64,000 nt of DNA, taken from Terriglobia bacterium. GTDB taxonomy: Bacteria; Acidobacteriota; Terriglobia; Terriglobales; Acidobacteriaceae. How positions within the stretch are numbered: position 1 is the stretch's first letter; each line of letters opens with the position of its first letter. The notes below the pieces were generated by a model, which saw only the letters and a list, made by a program, of their open reading frames with translations, did not search any database and had not been told where the DNA came from. Below, one piece after another: positions 52,314 to 61,705 of this stretch. A program made the position numbers and the translations under genes. The stretch lies in the NCBI GenBank assembly GCA_021324365.1, contig JAJPJE010000006.1:1-64000 (forward strand), in the 5' to 3' direction.

Positions 52314-52461
52314 GGCGTCCTCCTCTCGATCTCACGTCGGTTTCGCCGCGGAGAGGCATGGCGAACTCGGTCCCGGAGATCGGCCAGACCTCGTACGGAG
52401 TTGTTCCCCACAAGGTCTGCGCTATTACCGTACAGTTTGTTGGCAGAGCGGAGGAAAGGCC

Positions 52462-52497
52462 GTGATAACTATCACAAATTTGGGTGATTGTTATCAC
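52462..52497. promoter_or_regulatory. Tandem CRP/FNR-type operators
   Basis: Two dyads of the same form, GTGATAACTATCAC (52462-52475) and GTGATTGTTATCAC (52484-52497), are GTGAT-N4-ATCAC. The centres are 22 bases apart, two helical turns. A third half-site GTGAT lies at 52503-52507. FNR binds TTGAT-N4-ATCAA, so this is an FNR/CRP superfamily pattern. A TATATT -10-like hexamer at 52528-52533 lies downstream toward the RcnB-like gene at 52648. The divergent gene starts at 52313. Confidence 0.75.
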
Positions 52498-52647
52498 TAG
52501 AAGTGATTGCCCCATAAATCCTGCTTATATATTAAGGCCGAATCTTCTTTCGTAATGCCCGTTGGTCCGTCATCTTCGATAGAATTCGAGCAGCTACTCA
52601 CGCCACTCCGTCGCAACCGAATCGGTCATCTGCGAAAAAGGGGCTAT

Positions 52648-53022
52648 ATGAAAAGAAACGTGATAACTGCAATCATTTTGGCAGGAGCTCTTGCTCTCTC
52701 GCTACCAGCTTTTGCCGATCACGATCATGGACACGGACACGGCAAAGGAAATCCACACGAGCGTCAGGATGATAACGGCTGGGAACGTCATGGCAATTAT
52801 GAGAGCCACGTTTTCGAGGGAGACAGCCGACCTCCGGGATGGAGCAAAGGCAGAAAAACAGGCTGGGGCAATTGCGGGCTACCTCCGGGACAAGCTAAGA
52901 AGTACGGTTGCCAAACCTACACCTACCAAGGACAGCCCTATTACTACTACCACGATGATCAGGGCCGCATAGTCGTACGCCGCCCGGCGATTCACATCGA
53001 AGGCTCAGTTGATATTCCGTGA
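52648..53022 (+). CDS. His-rich periplasmic protein, RcnB-like
   Basis: 124 aa from the ATG at 52648, with AAGGGG before it; readings upstream of the operator are spurious. Signal peptide AIILAGALALSLPAFA. A His/Asp run follows (DHDHGHGHGKGNPHE), then a WGNCGLPPGQAKKYGC segment and a Tyr-rich end (GQPYYYYHDDQGR) typical of RcnB-like periplasmic metal-resistance proteins. It probably binds divalent metal in the periplasm. It is transcribed from the tandem-operator region, so anaerobic or CRP-type control is suggested. Confidence 0.72.
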   Translation: MKRNVITAIILAGALALSLPAFADHDHGHGHGKGNPHERQDDNGWERHGNYESHVFEGDSRPPGWSKGRKTGWGNCGLPPGQAKKYGCQTYTYQGQPYYYYHDDQGRIVVRRPAIHIEGSVDIP

Positions 53023-53170
53023 AGACGAAACGCATGCCGTCTGAAGGAAGTGGCATTGGCACAACAACTGTGCGCTCCGATTGAATTACGTGCCGATTGG
53101 CGGTTCAAACTGGCTCAGAGCGCAAGTGACGGCTGCCCGTAAATCCAGAACCACACCGTATAATCGCCAC

Positions 53171-55339
53171 ATGAAGTCTGTCGTTCACGCCGCTTGTCCG
53201 CACGATTGTCCTGATGCCTGCGGAGTTCTGATCACGGTGGAAGACGGGCGCGCAACCAGGATTCAGGGTGATCCCAAGCATCCTGTAACGCGTGGATTTT
53301 TGTGTGCCAAAGTCGCAAAGTATCTCGACCGGGTTTATTCGCCGGACCGAGTTCTCTATCCACTGCGCCGCAAAGAGGGTCTAGGCAAGGGTGGTGGAAG
53401 CCGCAGCTTTGCGGACTTCGACCAGATTACCTGGGATGAAGCTCTCGACGAGATTGCCGCACGATTTCGGCAAATAGCCGCTGAATTCGGCAGCGAAGCG
53501 ATCCTCCCTTATTCTTATGGCGGCACCCTCGGCTTGCTGAATTCAAGTTCCATGGATCGCCGCTTCTTTCATCGGCTCGGTGCGTCCCAGCTCAAGCGCA
53601 ACATCTGTTCGGCAGCCGGTGAGTGTGGGATCGAGTCGGTCTATGGCATCAAGCTAGGTACAGAACCCGAGCAATTCCGCCACTCCCGCCTGATCATCGC
53701 CTGGGGCGCCAACATTCACGGCAACAACGTCCATCTATGGCCTTTTATCGAAGAGGCACGCCGTGGCGGTGGCAAACTGGTTGTTATCGACCCGTATCGT
53801 ACACGCACGGCAAAGTGTGCGGATTGGTACATTCCAATCAACCCCGGCACGGATGTCGCGCTGGCGCTCGGCCTGATGCACGTCATCATCAACGAAGGCC
53901 TGTACGATCGTGAGTACGTTGCGCAGCACACGGTCGGTTTCGACCAGTTGCGCGATCGCGTGCACGAGTATCCTCCGGAACTGGTCGCACGCTGGACAGG
54001 CGTTTCCGCGCAGGACATTATTCGGCTCGCTCACGAGTATGCGACGCAACGTCCGGCAGCCATCCGAGTGAACTACGGTGTGCAGCGTTCAGAAAATGGC
54101 GGCTCGGCTGTGCGCGCCATCTGTATGCTGCCCTGTATTACCGGATCGTGGAAAGAACTGGGAGGCGGGCTGCAATTGTCGACCAGCGGCGCCTTTGCTC
54201 TCGAGAGAGAAGCACTGAAACGCACGGACCTGATGCACAAAGCACTTGGCCGTCCGGCCCGTTCCGTCAATATGGTGGAACTGGGGAAGGCACTCGCCAC
54301 ACTCAGTGATCCGCCGATCAAGGCACTGTTCGTGTACGGATCGAATCCGGCTGCGGTTGCGCCAAACCACAACCTGGTGACGGAGGAGTTGTGCCGCGAA
54401 GATCTGTTCACCGTGGTACATGAACAGTTCCTCACCGATACAACTGACTATGCCGATATCGTTCTGCCGGCGACGACCTTCTTCGAGCACAAAGATCTGC
54501 AGACCGCTTACGGACATTACTACCTGCAACTTTCAAACCAGGCGATTGCCCCACTGGGTGAAGCTCGGTCGAACGCAGAGATGTTCCGCGCGCTGGCCCA
54601 GCGCATGCGTTTCGAAGATGATTGTTTTCAGGAGTCACTGGACGAGATGATGGATGCAGCCCTGGAGAGCGATCACCCTTTTCTCGAAGGCATCACTCGC
54701 GAGCGTCTGCAACGTGAAGATTTTGTTCGCATGAACGTGAACGGCAACAACGGCTCGAAGCTATTTCTTCCATTCGCCAACGGGAGTTTTAAAACACCAA
54801 GCGGCAAGGCGGAACTCTACAGCGACACACTGGCGGCGCAGGGACTTGACCCCGTCGCTCGCTTCGTACCTCCGACGGAATCACGCAACGCGAATCAGAA
54901 TGGCAGAAGGAAGTATCCGCTGGAGTTACTCGCGCGCAAGGCAGATAACTTTCTGAACTCCACGTTTTGTAATATGGCGGCAGTGCGGCCGATAGAGAAT
55001 GTCGACCTGGGACTGTTGGAGCTTCACCCACAAGACGCGCAGACTCGCAGTATCGCCGATGGGCAGAGTGTCCGCGTGCGCAACGATCGTGGAACGATCT
55101 ACCTGAAGGCGTGTATCACGGACGCGGTTCAGCCTGGCGTGGCTGCTGCACGGCTCGACTGGGCCAAGCTGTCGGATCAGCGCGTCAACATCAACGTACT
55201 GACCTCCGAACGCCTGACAGACATGGGCGAAAGTGCAACTTTCTATTCGGTGCTGGTGGAAGTAGAGGCGGCGCACGAGCACCGAGGAACTTCCGGCAAT
55301 CCGAGGCCCGCGATCGATCGACGCTCCGGCAACGCTTAG
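53171..55339 (+). CDS. Molybdopterin-dependent oxidoreductase, MopB family
   Basis: 722 aa from the ATG at 53171; the longer frame to 53081 adds 30 residues without a start signal. The N-terminal 4Fe-4S motif is CPHDCPDAC with a later Cys in RGFLCAK. The MopB core runs through YSYGGTLGLLNSSSMDRRFFHRLGAS, RNICSAAGECG (active-site ligand region), IIAWGANIHGNNVHLWPFIEEARRGGGKLVVIDPYRTRTAKCAD, and the C-terminal molybdopterin-binding region (GQSVRVRNDRGTIYL). Substrate is not determinable: formate, sulfur or DMSO-type enzymes are all in the family. No membrane or electron-transfer subunit follows. A TATAAT (53159-53164) ends six bases before the ATG, so the message may be leaderless. Confidence 0.88.
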   Translation: MKSVVHAACPHDCPDACGVLITVEDGRATRIQGDPKHPVTRGFLCAKVAKYLDRVYSPDRVLYPLRRKEGLGKGGGSRSFADFDQITWDEALDEIAARFRQIAAEFGSEAILPYSYGGTLGLLNSSSMDRRFFHRLGASQLKRNICSAAGECGIESVYGIKLGTEPEQFRHSRLIIAWGANIHGNNVHLWPFIEEARRGGGKLVVIDPYRTRTAKCADWYIPINPGTDVALALGLMHVIINEGLYDREYVAQHTVGFDQLRDRVHEYPPELVARWTGVSAQDIIRLAHEYATQRPAAIRVNYGVQRSENGGSAVRAICMLPCITGSWKELGGGLQLSTSGAFALEREALKRTDLMHKALGRPARSVNMVELGKALATLSDPPIKALFVYGSNPAAVAPNHNLVTEELCREDLFTVVHEQFLTDTTDYADIVLPATTFFEHKDLQTAYGHYYLQLSNQAIAPLGEARSNAEMFRALAQRMRFEDDCFQESLDEMMDAALESDHPFLEGITRERLQREDFVRMNVNGNNGSKLFLPFANGSFKTPSGKAELYSDTLAAQGLDPVARFVPPTESRNANQNGRRKYPLELLARKADNFLNSTFCNMAAVRPIENVDLGLLELHPQDAQTRSIADGQSVRVRNDRGTIYLKACITDAVQPGVAAARLDWAKLSDQRVNINVLTSERLTDMGESATFYSVLVEVEAAHEHRGTSGNPRPAIDRRSGNA

Positions 55340-55474
55340 AAGGTCCTACCACCCTATATAATGTTTAAGACACCCGTCTCCGCAGCGCCCAACCTTCCAT
55401 CCTTGACGATGTGACTGGACCGGCCTGAACTTCCCGGTGCGCGGCCGACGACTGTCTCGCCAGAAGAGGATTGC

Positions 55475-57301
55475 TTGAACCAGGGAATTCGCAATATCGC
55501 CATCATCGCCCACGTCGACCACGGTAAAACCACGCTCGTTGATGCCATGCTGCGCCAGAGCGGCGTTTTCCGCGCCAACCAGGAACTGGTTGACCGCGTG
55601 ATGGACTCCAACGACCTTGAGCGCGAGCGCGGCATCACGATTCTGGCCAAGAACACCGCCGTGCACTACGACGATCACAAGATCAACATCGTGGATACGC
55701 CCGGTCACAGCGATTTCGGCGGCGAAGTGGAGCGTGCGCTGAAGATGGTTGACGGAGTCATGCTTTTAGTGGACGCCTCCGAAGGCCCATTGCCGCAGAC
55801 GCGTTACGTGCTCAGCAAGGCGCTGGAAGCGAAACTCCCGCCCATCCTCGTGATCAACAAGATCGACCGTCCCGATGCGCGCGCTCAGGAGGTGCTGAAC
55901 GAGGTCTACGACCTCTTCATCGATCTCGACGCGACGGAAGACCAACTCGAGTTCCCGGTCCTATATACGAATGCGAAGCAGGGTACTGCGAGCGCCGAGC
56001 TGAAGACTTCCGGCGAAAATCTGCAGCCGCTGTTCGAAGCTATCGTCAAAACCATTCCCGAGCCGCGTGGCGATGCGGCGGGTCCGCTGCAAATTCTCGT
56101 CGCGAATCTCGATTACAGCGATTATCTCGGACGTCTGGCGATTGCGCGCGTTTTTAATGGCACGCTGCACAATGGTGAAGAGGCTTCCATCGCCAAGCTG
56201 GACGGCACCTTTCAAAAGGTAAAAATCACGAAACTCTTCTCATTCGACGGCCTCAAGCGCATCGACATCGAACAGACGGAGCTCGGCGATATCGTTGCCG
56301 TGGCAGGCGTGGAAGGCATCACCATCGGCGAGACGATCACGAACGTGGAAAATCCGGCGCCGCTGCCGCACATTACTATCGACGAGCCGACAATCGCGAT
56401 GCTGTTCACCGTGAATACTTCTCCCTTCGCCGGACGCGAAGGACAGTACGTGACCTCGCGCAACCTACGTGATCGCCTCGACAAAGAGCTGCTCACCAAC
56501 GTTTCGATTCGCGTGCAGGAGACCGACAGTACCGATTCCTTCAAAGTGATGGGACGAGGCGAACTGCAGCTTTCCATTCTCCTGGAAATGATGCGCCGCG
56601 AAGGCTACGAACTCGCAGTCGGAAAGCCGGAAATTGTTACCAAGCGAATCGAAGGCAAACTGATGGAACCGGTGGAACTCCTCACCGTTGATATTCCGCA
56701 GGAATTCGTCGGCGTGGTTATGGAAAAGCTCGGTATGCGCAAGGCAGAGATGCGCAATATGCATGACCACGGTTACGGGCGTGTACGTCTCGAATTTCGC
56801 GTGCCCAGCCGTGGACTCATTGGGCTGCGCAGCGAATTGCTCACCGACACGCGCGGCACCATCGTCATGAACTCCATCTTCGATGGCTACACCGAGTGGC
56901 AGGGCGAAATCCCGCATCGGCTCACCGGCGCCCTGGTTGCAGACCGCAATGGCGTGACGACTGCCTACGCCCTTTACAACCTTCAAGAGCGCGGGGAACT
57001 CTTCATCGGACCTGGTGTGGATGTGTACGAAGGAATGATCATTGGGGAAAACTCACGGGACAACGATCTCGACGTGAACGCAGTCCGTGAAAAGAAGCTG
57101 ACGAACATGCGCTCTTCGACCGCGGACGAAGCTATCCGCCTGGTGCCCTTCCGCACGCTGAATCTGGAACAAGCAATCGAGTTCATCGCTGATGACGAAC
57201 TGGTGGAAGTGACGCCGAAGTCGTTACGGCTTCGAAAGAAGATTTTGCAGTCGAACCGCCGGCCAAGGAAGAATGCCGTGCCAGTCTCGGCAGAAGAATA
57301 G
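55475..57301 (+). CDS. typA: Ribosome-associated GTPase TypA/BipA
   Basis: 608 aa with a TTG start and GAGGA five bases upstream. Translational GTPase with G1 [11 protein letters not shown]2 ERGITI, G3 [11 protein letters not shown]4 NKIDRPDA. Domain II/III and the BipA-specific C-terminal domain ([64 protein letters not shown]) are complete. It binds the ribosome and aids 50S assembly and stress adaptation. The stop is followed by a short non-coding region, then a convergent GtrA-like gene. Confidence 0.97.
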   Translation: MNQGIRNIAIIAHVDHGKTTLVDAMLRQSGVFRANQELVDRVMDSNDLERERGITILAKNTAVHYDDHKINIVDTPGHSDFGGEVERALKMVDGVMLLVDASEGPLPQTRYVLSKALEAKLPPILVINKIDRPDARAQEVLNEVYDLFIDLDATEDQLEFPVLYTNAKQGTASAELKTSGENLQPLFEAIVKTIPEPRGDAAGPLQILVANLDYSDYLGRLAIARVFNGTLHNGEEASIAKLDGTFQKVKITKLFSFDGLKRIDIEQTELGDIVAVAGVEGITIGETITNVENPAPLPHITIDEPTIAMLFTVNTSPFAGREGQYVTSRNLRDRLDKELLTNVSIRVQETDSTDSFKVMGRGELQLSILLEMMRREGYELAVGKPEIVTKRIEGKLMEPVELLTVDIPQEFVGVVMEKLGMRKAEMRNMHDHGYGRVRLEFRVPSRGLIGLRSELLTDTRGTIVMNSIFDGYTEWQGEIPHRLTGALVADRNGVTTAYALYNLQERGELFIGPGVDVYEGMIIGENSRDNDLDVNAVREKKLTNMRSSTADEAIRLVPFRTLNLEQAIEFIADDELVEVTPKSLRLRKKILQSNRRPRKNAVPVSAEE

Positions 57302-57359
57302 CCGCAGATCAACGCCGATATCTGCTGATCACTTCTTTGATTGCGCTCCTGATCAGCGT

Positions 57360-57812
57360 CTACCCGCGTTGATCTGCGGCTGATCCAAATGCCACTCGAT
57401 CTGCCAGGACGAAGTTCAACACTCCACAGTTCAGAATTGCTGCGACATTGGCGATGAAATACTGCATGTGCAGCCGTCCCACAAAGACTCGCATCAGGAA
57501 CACGTTCCCGATAACCGATACGAAACCGTTCGTAAGGTGGAATGCAGCAACACTACGCAGCCGCGTGCGCCAGCCATTTCGAAAGCGGTCGCTCCAGGTG
57601 TACCTCTCGTGCCATGCGAAGTTGTGCAGGACAGAGAGTTCTACTGCCAGCGCTGTTGCCCACAGGTAGTTGATATGTAATCCGCTCTTCAGCAGGACGA
57701 GTGCGCCCAACTGCACGACAGTCCCCAGTGCGCCGACCAGGTTGAACTTGAGCAATCGTTTGCCCAGTGGTGCCAGACGCATGGGCAATGAGTTGCAGTC
57801 AGCCGCACTCAC
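57360..57812 (-). CDS. GtrA-like membrane protein
   Basis: 150 aa with a GTG start at 57812 that overlaps the stop of the upstream gene (GTGA). Four transmembrane helices of the GtrA family (LLKFNLVGALGTVVQLGALVLL, HINYLWATALAVELSVLHNFAWHERYTW, LTNGFVSVIGNVFLMRVFV, FIANVAAILNCGVLNFVLADRVAF). GtrA proteins flip or assist transport of undecaprenyl-linked sugars for cell-envelope glycan building. Translation is coupled to the CDP-alcohol phosphotransferase gene. Confidence 0.88.
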   Translation of the reverse strand: MSAADCNSLPMRLAPLGKRLLKFNLVGALGTVVQLGALVLLKSGLHINYLWATALAVELSVLHNFAWHERYTWSDRFRNGWRTRLRSVAAFHLTNGFVSVIGNVFLMRVFVGRLHMQYFIANVAAILNCGVLNFVLADRVAFGSAADQRG

Positions 57813-58567
57813 AGCGATTCCTGCCGGTAAAGCGTGATGGTATGGCGCGCGGCAGCGATCGCGAACATCAGTCCCATACCGCCGATCGCACAGATGCCTC
57901 CAATATCAAACAGCCGATACACGTGATTTCCGAGATGTGCCCACGGTCCGCGGACAAACAAAGCAACGTTGCCGATGGCAAGAGTGATCCGGATCTCCGT
58001 CGGCCCGAAGATCCAGTGCGACATCTGGAATTTGCCCAGAGTGTAGGTCGCCAGATACGTCTCTACCGACAGCATGAGAAACGCCGCCAGCATTCCCATC
58101 GCGATCAGCGGATGCATGTAGCCGGAAAGAGCAAGTCCTACGCACAGAAACAGGGAGCCAAGGCTGTCGAGCACGTGATCGACATAGAAACCATAACGAG
58201 GGCGCTGCTGGTCGCGATGGCGTGCGAGCGTTCCGTCGAGGCTGTCGCCGAACCAGTTCACTGCCAGGAAGAAGATCGCCAGCAACAATCCCCAGCGATT
58301 CCAGCGAGCTAGCAGGTACGAGCAACCAACCAGAAACTGCCCGAGCACGCCAATGGCCGTCAGGTGGTCAGAGTTGACCCATAGCGGCATTTTGCTGGCG
58401 AGCCAGAGCAGCGTCTTCTTCTCAAACTTGGCGACAAAGTTTCCCTGCACCCGGGGCGCGGACTTGAACCCTAGAGCGTTGCGCCGAGCTTCTGGTGGCA
58501 ATAGCGGTGCTCCTCCCATGTCGGAATAGCCCTCATCAATTGCAACTACTTTCGGATCACCGGTCAT
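57809..58567 (-). CDS. CDP-alcohol phosphatidyltransferase family enzyme
   Basis: 252 aa from the ATG at 58567, with GGGGAGAG upstream. About six membrane helices. The family motif D-x2-DG-x2-AR-x8-G-x3-D-x3-D is fully present as DSLDGTLARHRDQQRPR followed by YGFYVDHVLD. It transfers a phospho-alcohol headgroup from CDP-alcohol to lipid; the alcohol cannot be predicted. The next gene (GtrA-like) is translationally coupled, so a joint role in an envelope lipid or glycolipid pathway is likely. Confidence 0.9.
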   Translation of the reverse strand: MTGDPKVVAIDEGYSDMGGAPLLPPEARRNALGFKSAPRVQGNFVAKFEKKTLLWLASKMPLWVNSDHLTAIGVLGQFLVGCSYLLARWNRWGLLLAIFFLAVNWFGDSLDGTLARHRDQQRPRYGFYVDHVLDSLGSLFLCVGLALSGYMHPLIAMGMLAAFLMLSVETYLATYTLGKFQMSHWIFGPTEIRITLAIGNVALFVRGPWAHLGNHVYRLFDIGGICAIGGMGLMFAIAAARHTITLYRQESL

Positions 58568-58770
58568 AATCTCTCCCCAATATCGAAAGTCTCCACGACG
58601 AGGGTCGCGGGGGCAATGCACTGGATCTCAATTGAAGTGCATCCAACCATCAATTGATAAATTACCGCTAATCAGCAGGTTACAGAGACATGTCATTTGT
58701 AGATTGGCTGGTATTTTTCCAGGAAAAGGGGCAGAATTACCGGTCGCTTTTCGACCTTTCGGGAGCCGGC

Positions 58771-60174
58771 ATGCCGATCAGGACCATCATTGAGCCGTTC
58801 CGGATCAAGAGCGTTGAGCCAATCCGCTGGACCACTCGCGAGCAACGCGAACAACTACTGAGGGCCGCCTACTACAACCTTTTCCTGCTTCCGGCTGGCG
58901 ACGTCCTTATCGATCTGCTGACCGACTCCGGCACGGGGGCAATGTCTACGCACCAGTGGGCAGCGGTAATGGAAGGCGACGAGAGTTATGCCGGCAGTCT
59001 GAGCTTCGTCCGGTTTCGCGATTCCATCCACGACATCTTCGGCTACAAGCACGTAATTCCGGCACACCAGGGCCGCGCCGCTGAGCGAATCCTCTTTAGC
59101 TGCATGTGCAAGAAGGGCGATGTGGTTCCCAATAACACGCATTTCGATACCACGCGCGCCAATGTCGAATTTGTCGGAGCCGAAGCGGTCGACCTCCCTT
59201 GTGCGGAGGCCAAACAGCCCAGCATAAATCGTCCTTTCAAGGGCAACATGCACGTCGGTGCGCTGGAAGAATTGATCGCACGTGTCGGGCGCGAGCGGGT
59301 TCCTTTAGTCATGCTAACCATTACCAACAACTCGGGCGGCGGCCAGCCTGTTTCAATGGAGAATGCCCGTGCCGTCAGCGACGTCTGCCGCAAGCATCGG
59401 ATTCCCCTGTATTTCGATGCATGTCGCTTTGCTGAGAATTCCTACTTCATTAAGCTGCGCGAGCCTGGCTTCGCTGATCGTCGTCCAAAATCGATTGCGC
59501 AAGAAATGTTCCAGCTCGGTGATGGTTGCACCATGTCCGCCAAAAAAGACGGAATGGCAAATATCGGCGGGTTCCTTTGTACGAACGACGACCTTCTCGC
59601 ACAGCAGGAGAGAAACCTCCTGATCCTTACTGAGGGCTACCCGACTTACGGAGGCCTCGCCGGCCGCGATCTGGAAGCTATTGCGGTTGGCGTTGAGGAA
59701 GCACTTGACGAAGACTACCTTCGTTATCGAATCGCCTCCACCGGATACCTTGGGAATCATATCGCCGAGCATGGGGTGCCGATCGTGCAGCCTCCCGGAG
59801 GCCATGCGATTTATCTCGACGCCCGAGCTTTTCTGCCACACATACCGGCTGACCAGTTTCCAGGCGTGGCTCTCGCCAACGAACTGTATCTGGAAGGTGG
59901 AATTCGTTCAGTCGAAATAGGAACCTTGATGTTTGGCCCCAACGCCAAGCTGGATCTCGTACGCCTGGCTATCCCGCGACGCGTGTACACACAGAGCCAT
60001 ATCGATTACGTAATCGAGGTGATTTTGGAAGTGTGGAATCGACGCGAACAGATTCGTGGCATGCGCCTTACCTATGAAGCGCCATTCCTGCGGCATTTCA
60101 CGGCAAGACTGGAACCGGTCGTTGGACGACCGTCCAATAACACTGTTATCGAAAAGACAGCTACGCGAGGTTAA
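58771..60174 (+). CDS. Tryptophanase/tyrosine phenol-lyase family beta-eliminating lyase
   Basis: 467 aa from the ATG at 58771, with GGGAG five bases upstream; the frame reaches back to 58690 but the family starts here. Hallmarks: EPFRIKSVEPIRWTTREQR, LTDSGTGAMSTHQWAAVMEGDESYAGS, IPAHQGRAAERILF, FDACRFAENSYFIK, TMSAKKDGMANIGGFL with the PLP-binding Lys (SAKKD), EGYPTYGGLAGRDLEA and VRLAIPRRVYTQSH. The enzyme eliminates from tryptophan (indole) or tyrosine (phenol). The active-site residues seen do not clearly separate the two. It lies upstream of uxaC on the same strand with a short gap. Confidence 0.92.
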   Translation: MPIRTIIEPFRIKSVEPIRWTTREQREQLLRAAYYNLFLLPAGDVLIDLLTDSGTGAMSTHQWAAVMEGDESYAGSLSFVRFRDSIHDIFGYKHVIPAHQGRAAERILFSCMCKKGDVVPNNTHFDTTRANVEFVGAEAVDLPCAEAKQPSINRPFKGNMHVGALEELIARVGRERVPLVMLTITNNSGGGQPVSMENARAVSDVCRKHRIPLYFDACRFAENSYFIKLREPGFADRRPKSIAQEMFQLGDGCTMSAKKDGMANIGGFLCTNDDLLAQQERNLLILTEGYPTYGGLAGRDLEAIAVGVEEALDEDYLRYRIASTGYLGNHIAEHGVPIVQPPGGHAIYLDARAFLPHIPADQFPGVALANELYLEGGIRSVEIGTLMFGPNAKLDLVRLAIPRRVYTQSHIDYVIEVILEVWNRREQIRGMRLTYEAPFLRHFTARLEPVVGRPSNNTVIEKTATRG

Positions 60175-60207
60175 AAGTAGAGTCCGGATTAGTACAATAC
60201 TGCAACA

Positions 60208-61644
60208 ATGTCCTCGAAAGCAGCATTACCCGAGACAACGCGCGCCTTTATCCATGACGACTTTCTGCTGACCACCCAAAGTGCACGCGATCTGTATCAT
60301 CAATTCGCGGCATCCCAGCCCATTCTTGATTACCACTGCCATCTCTCTGCTCGAGACATTGCGGAAGATCGCCGCTTCAACAACCTATACGAAATCTGGC
60401 TGGAAGGCGACCACTACAAGTGGCGGGCGATGCGCGCTAATGGCATTGCTGAAGAATATTGCACGGGTAATGCAGATCCCTACCACAAGTACATGGCATG
60501 GGCGCGCACGGTTCCCTACACCATCGGAAATCCGCTGTACCAGTGGACACATCTCGAGCTGAAACGCTACTTCGGAATTGATGAGTTGCTGAATGAGCAC
60601 ACCGCGCCTGCGATCTGGGAGCAGGCGAACGCCCTGCTGACAAGTGCTGAACTCAGTGCGCACGGCATTCTAGAGAAATTCCATGTCAAAGCGGTCTGCA
60701 CTACAGACGATCCGACTGAGGATCTCAGTCGGCATCGGCAAATTGCCAAGCTGCATGAGAAGTTTCGCGTGTTCCCTGCATTCCGTCCCGACAAATCATT
60801 GGGCGTGCACGATATCGATGCATTCAATGCCTGGACCGGCAGGCTCGAAAAGGCGAGTGGAACGGAAATCCGCGATTTCGATTCGTTCCTTGCGGGTCTT
60901 CGACGCCGTCATGACGACTTCCACGCCCTTGGCGGGCGGTTGTCGGATCATGGCCTCTACCGGTGTTATGCGAACTTCTGCTCCAAAACTGTAGCCGCCG
61001 AAATTTTTGATAAAGCGCGCTCGGGAAGAGTGGTGGCGACTGAAGAGCACGAACAGTTTGCGTCATACATGATGTTGTTTTTCGGACACCTCGATGCGGA
61101 AAAAGGATGGGCGAAGCAATTGCATCTCGGAGCATTCCGCAATGCCAACACTCGCGCCCTGCAGCAACTTGGTCCGGATACGGGTTTCGATTCCATCGGC
61201 GACCGGAGGCAGATTGAGCGCCTTGGCGCTTATCTGGATCGCCTGAGTCAGGACGATGCACTCCCGAAGACCATTATCTACAACCTGAACCCGGCTGATA
61301 ATTACGCTCTGGCGGCGATGTGCGGCAATTTTCAGGATGGGTCTGTGCCCGCCAAGATTCAATTCGGCAGCGGCTGGTGGTTCCTGGATCAAAAGCAGGG
61401 GATCGAGTGGCAGCTTCAGGCTTTGGCAAACACCGGCTTGTTGTCACGATTTGTTGGCATGGTTACCGACTCGCGCTCCTTCATGTCGTTTCCACGGCAC
61501 GAGTACTTCCGCAGGGTGCTCTGCAACTGGTTGGGCGGACTGATGGAAAACGGCGAGTTGCCCGATGATCACGATCTGATCGGAAGCATGGTGGCGAACA
61601 TCTGCTTCCACAACGCCGCGACATATTTGGAACTTGAGCTGTGA
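60208..61644 (+). CDS. uxaC: Glucuronate isomerase
   Basis: 478 aa. It interconverts glucuronate and fructuronate (also galacturonate and tagaturonate) in uronic acid catabolism. Motifs of the amidohydrolase-like barrel: LDYHCHLSARDIAEDRRFNNLYEIWLEGDHYKWRAMR, WTHLELKRYFGI, CTTDDPTEDL (metal-binding), FRPDKSLG, the DHGLYRCYANF region, QLHLGAFRNAN, and VGMVTDSRSFMSFPRHEYFRRVLCNW. Length is normal. A TACAAT -10-like hexamer stands at 60193-60198. It could use glucuronate freed by the GH115 enzyme encoded at 9369. Confidence 0.96.
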   Translation: MSSKAALPETTRAFIHDDFLLTTQSARDLYHQFAASQPILDYHCHLSARDIAEDRRFNNLYEIWLEGDHYKWRAMRANGIAEEYCTGNADPYHKYMAWARTVPYTIGNPLYQWTHLELKRYFGIDELLNEHTAPAIWEQANALLTSAELSAHGILEKFHVKAVCTTDDPTEDLSRHRQIAKLHEKFRVFPAFRPDKSLGVHDIDAFNAWTGRLEKASGTEIRDFDSFLAGLRRRHDDFHALGGRLSDHGLYRCYANFCSKTVAAEIFDKARSGRVVATEEHEQFASYMMLFFGHLDAEKGWAKQLHLGAFRNANTRALQQLGPDTGFDSIGDRRQIERLGAYLDRLSQDDALPKTIIYNLNPADNYALAAMCGNFQDGSVPAKIQFGSGWWFLDQKQGIEWQLQALANTGLLSRFVGMVTDSRSFMSFPRHEYFRRVLCNWLGGLMENGELPDDHDLIGSMVANICFHNAATYLELEL

Positions 61645-61658
61645 CGCTAAAGAAAAAG

Positions 61659-61680
61659 GCCGGGAGACTGAGCTCCCGGC
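61659..61680 (-). terminator. Intrinsic terminator of the PilZ-TonB gene
   Basis: GCCGGGAG (61659-61666) pairs with CTCCCGGC (61673-61680). On the minus strand the stem is followed by CTTTTTCTTT, a good U tract, so it ends the gene at 61706. It also sits 14 bases after the uxaC stop on the other strand. Confidence 0.85.
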
Positions 61681-61705
61681 ATTAGATGTTACGAATCAGC
61701 AATCT

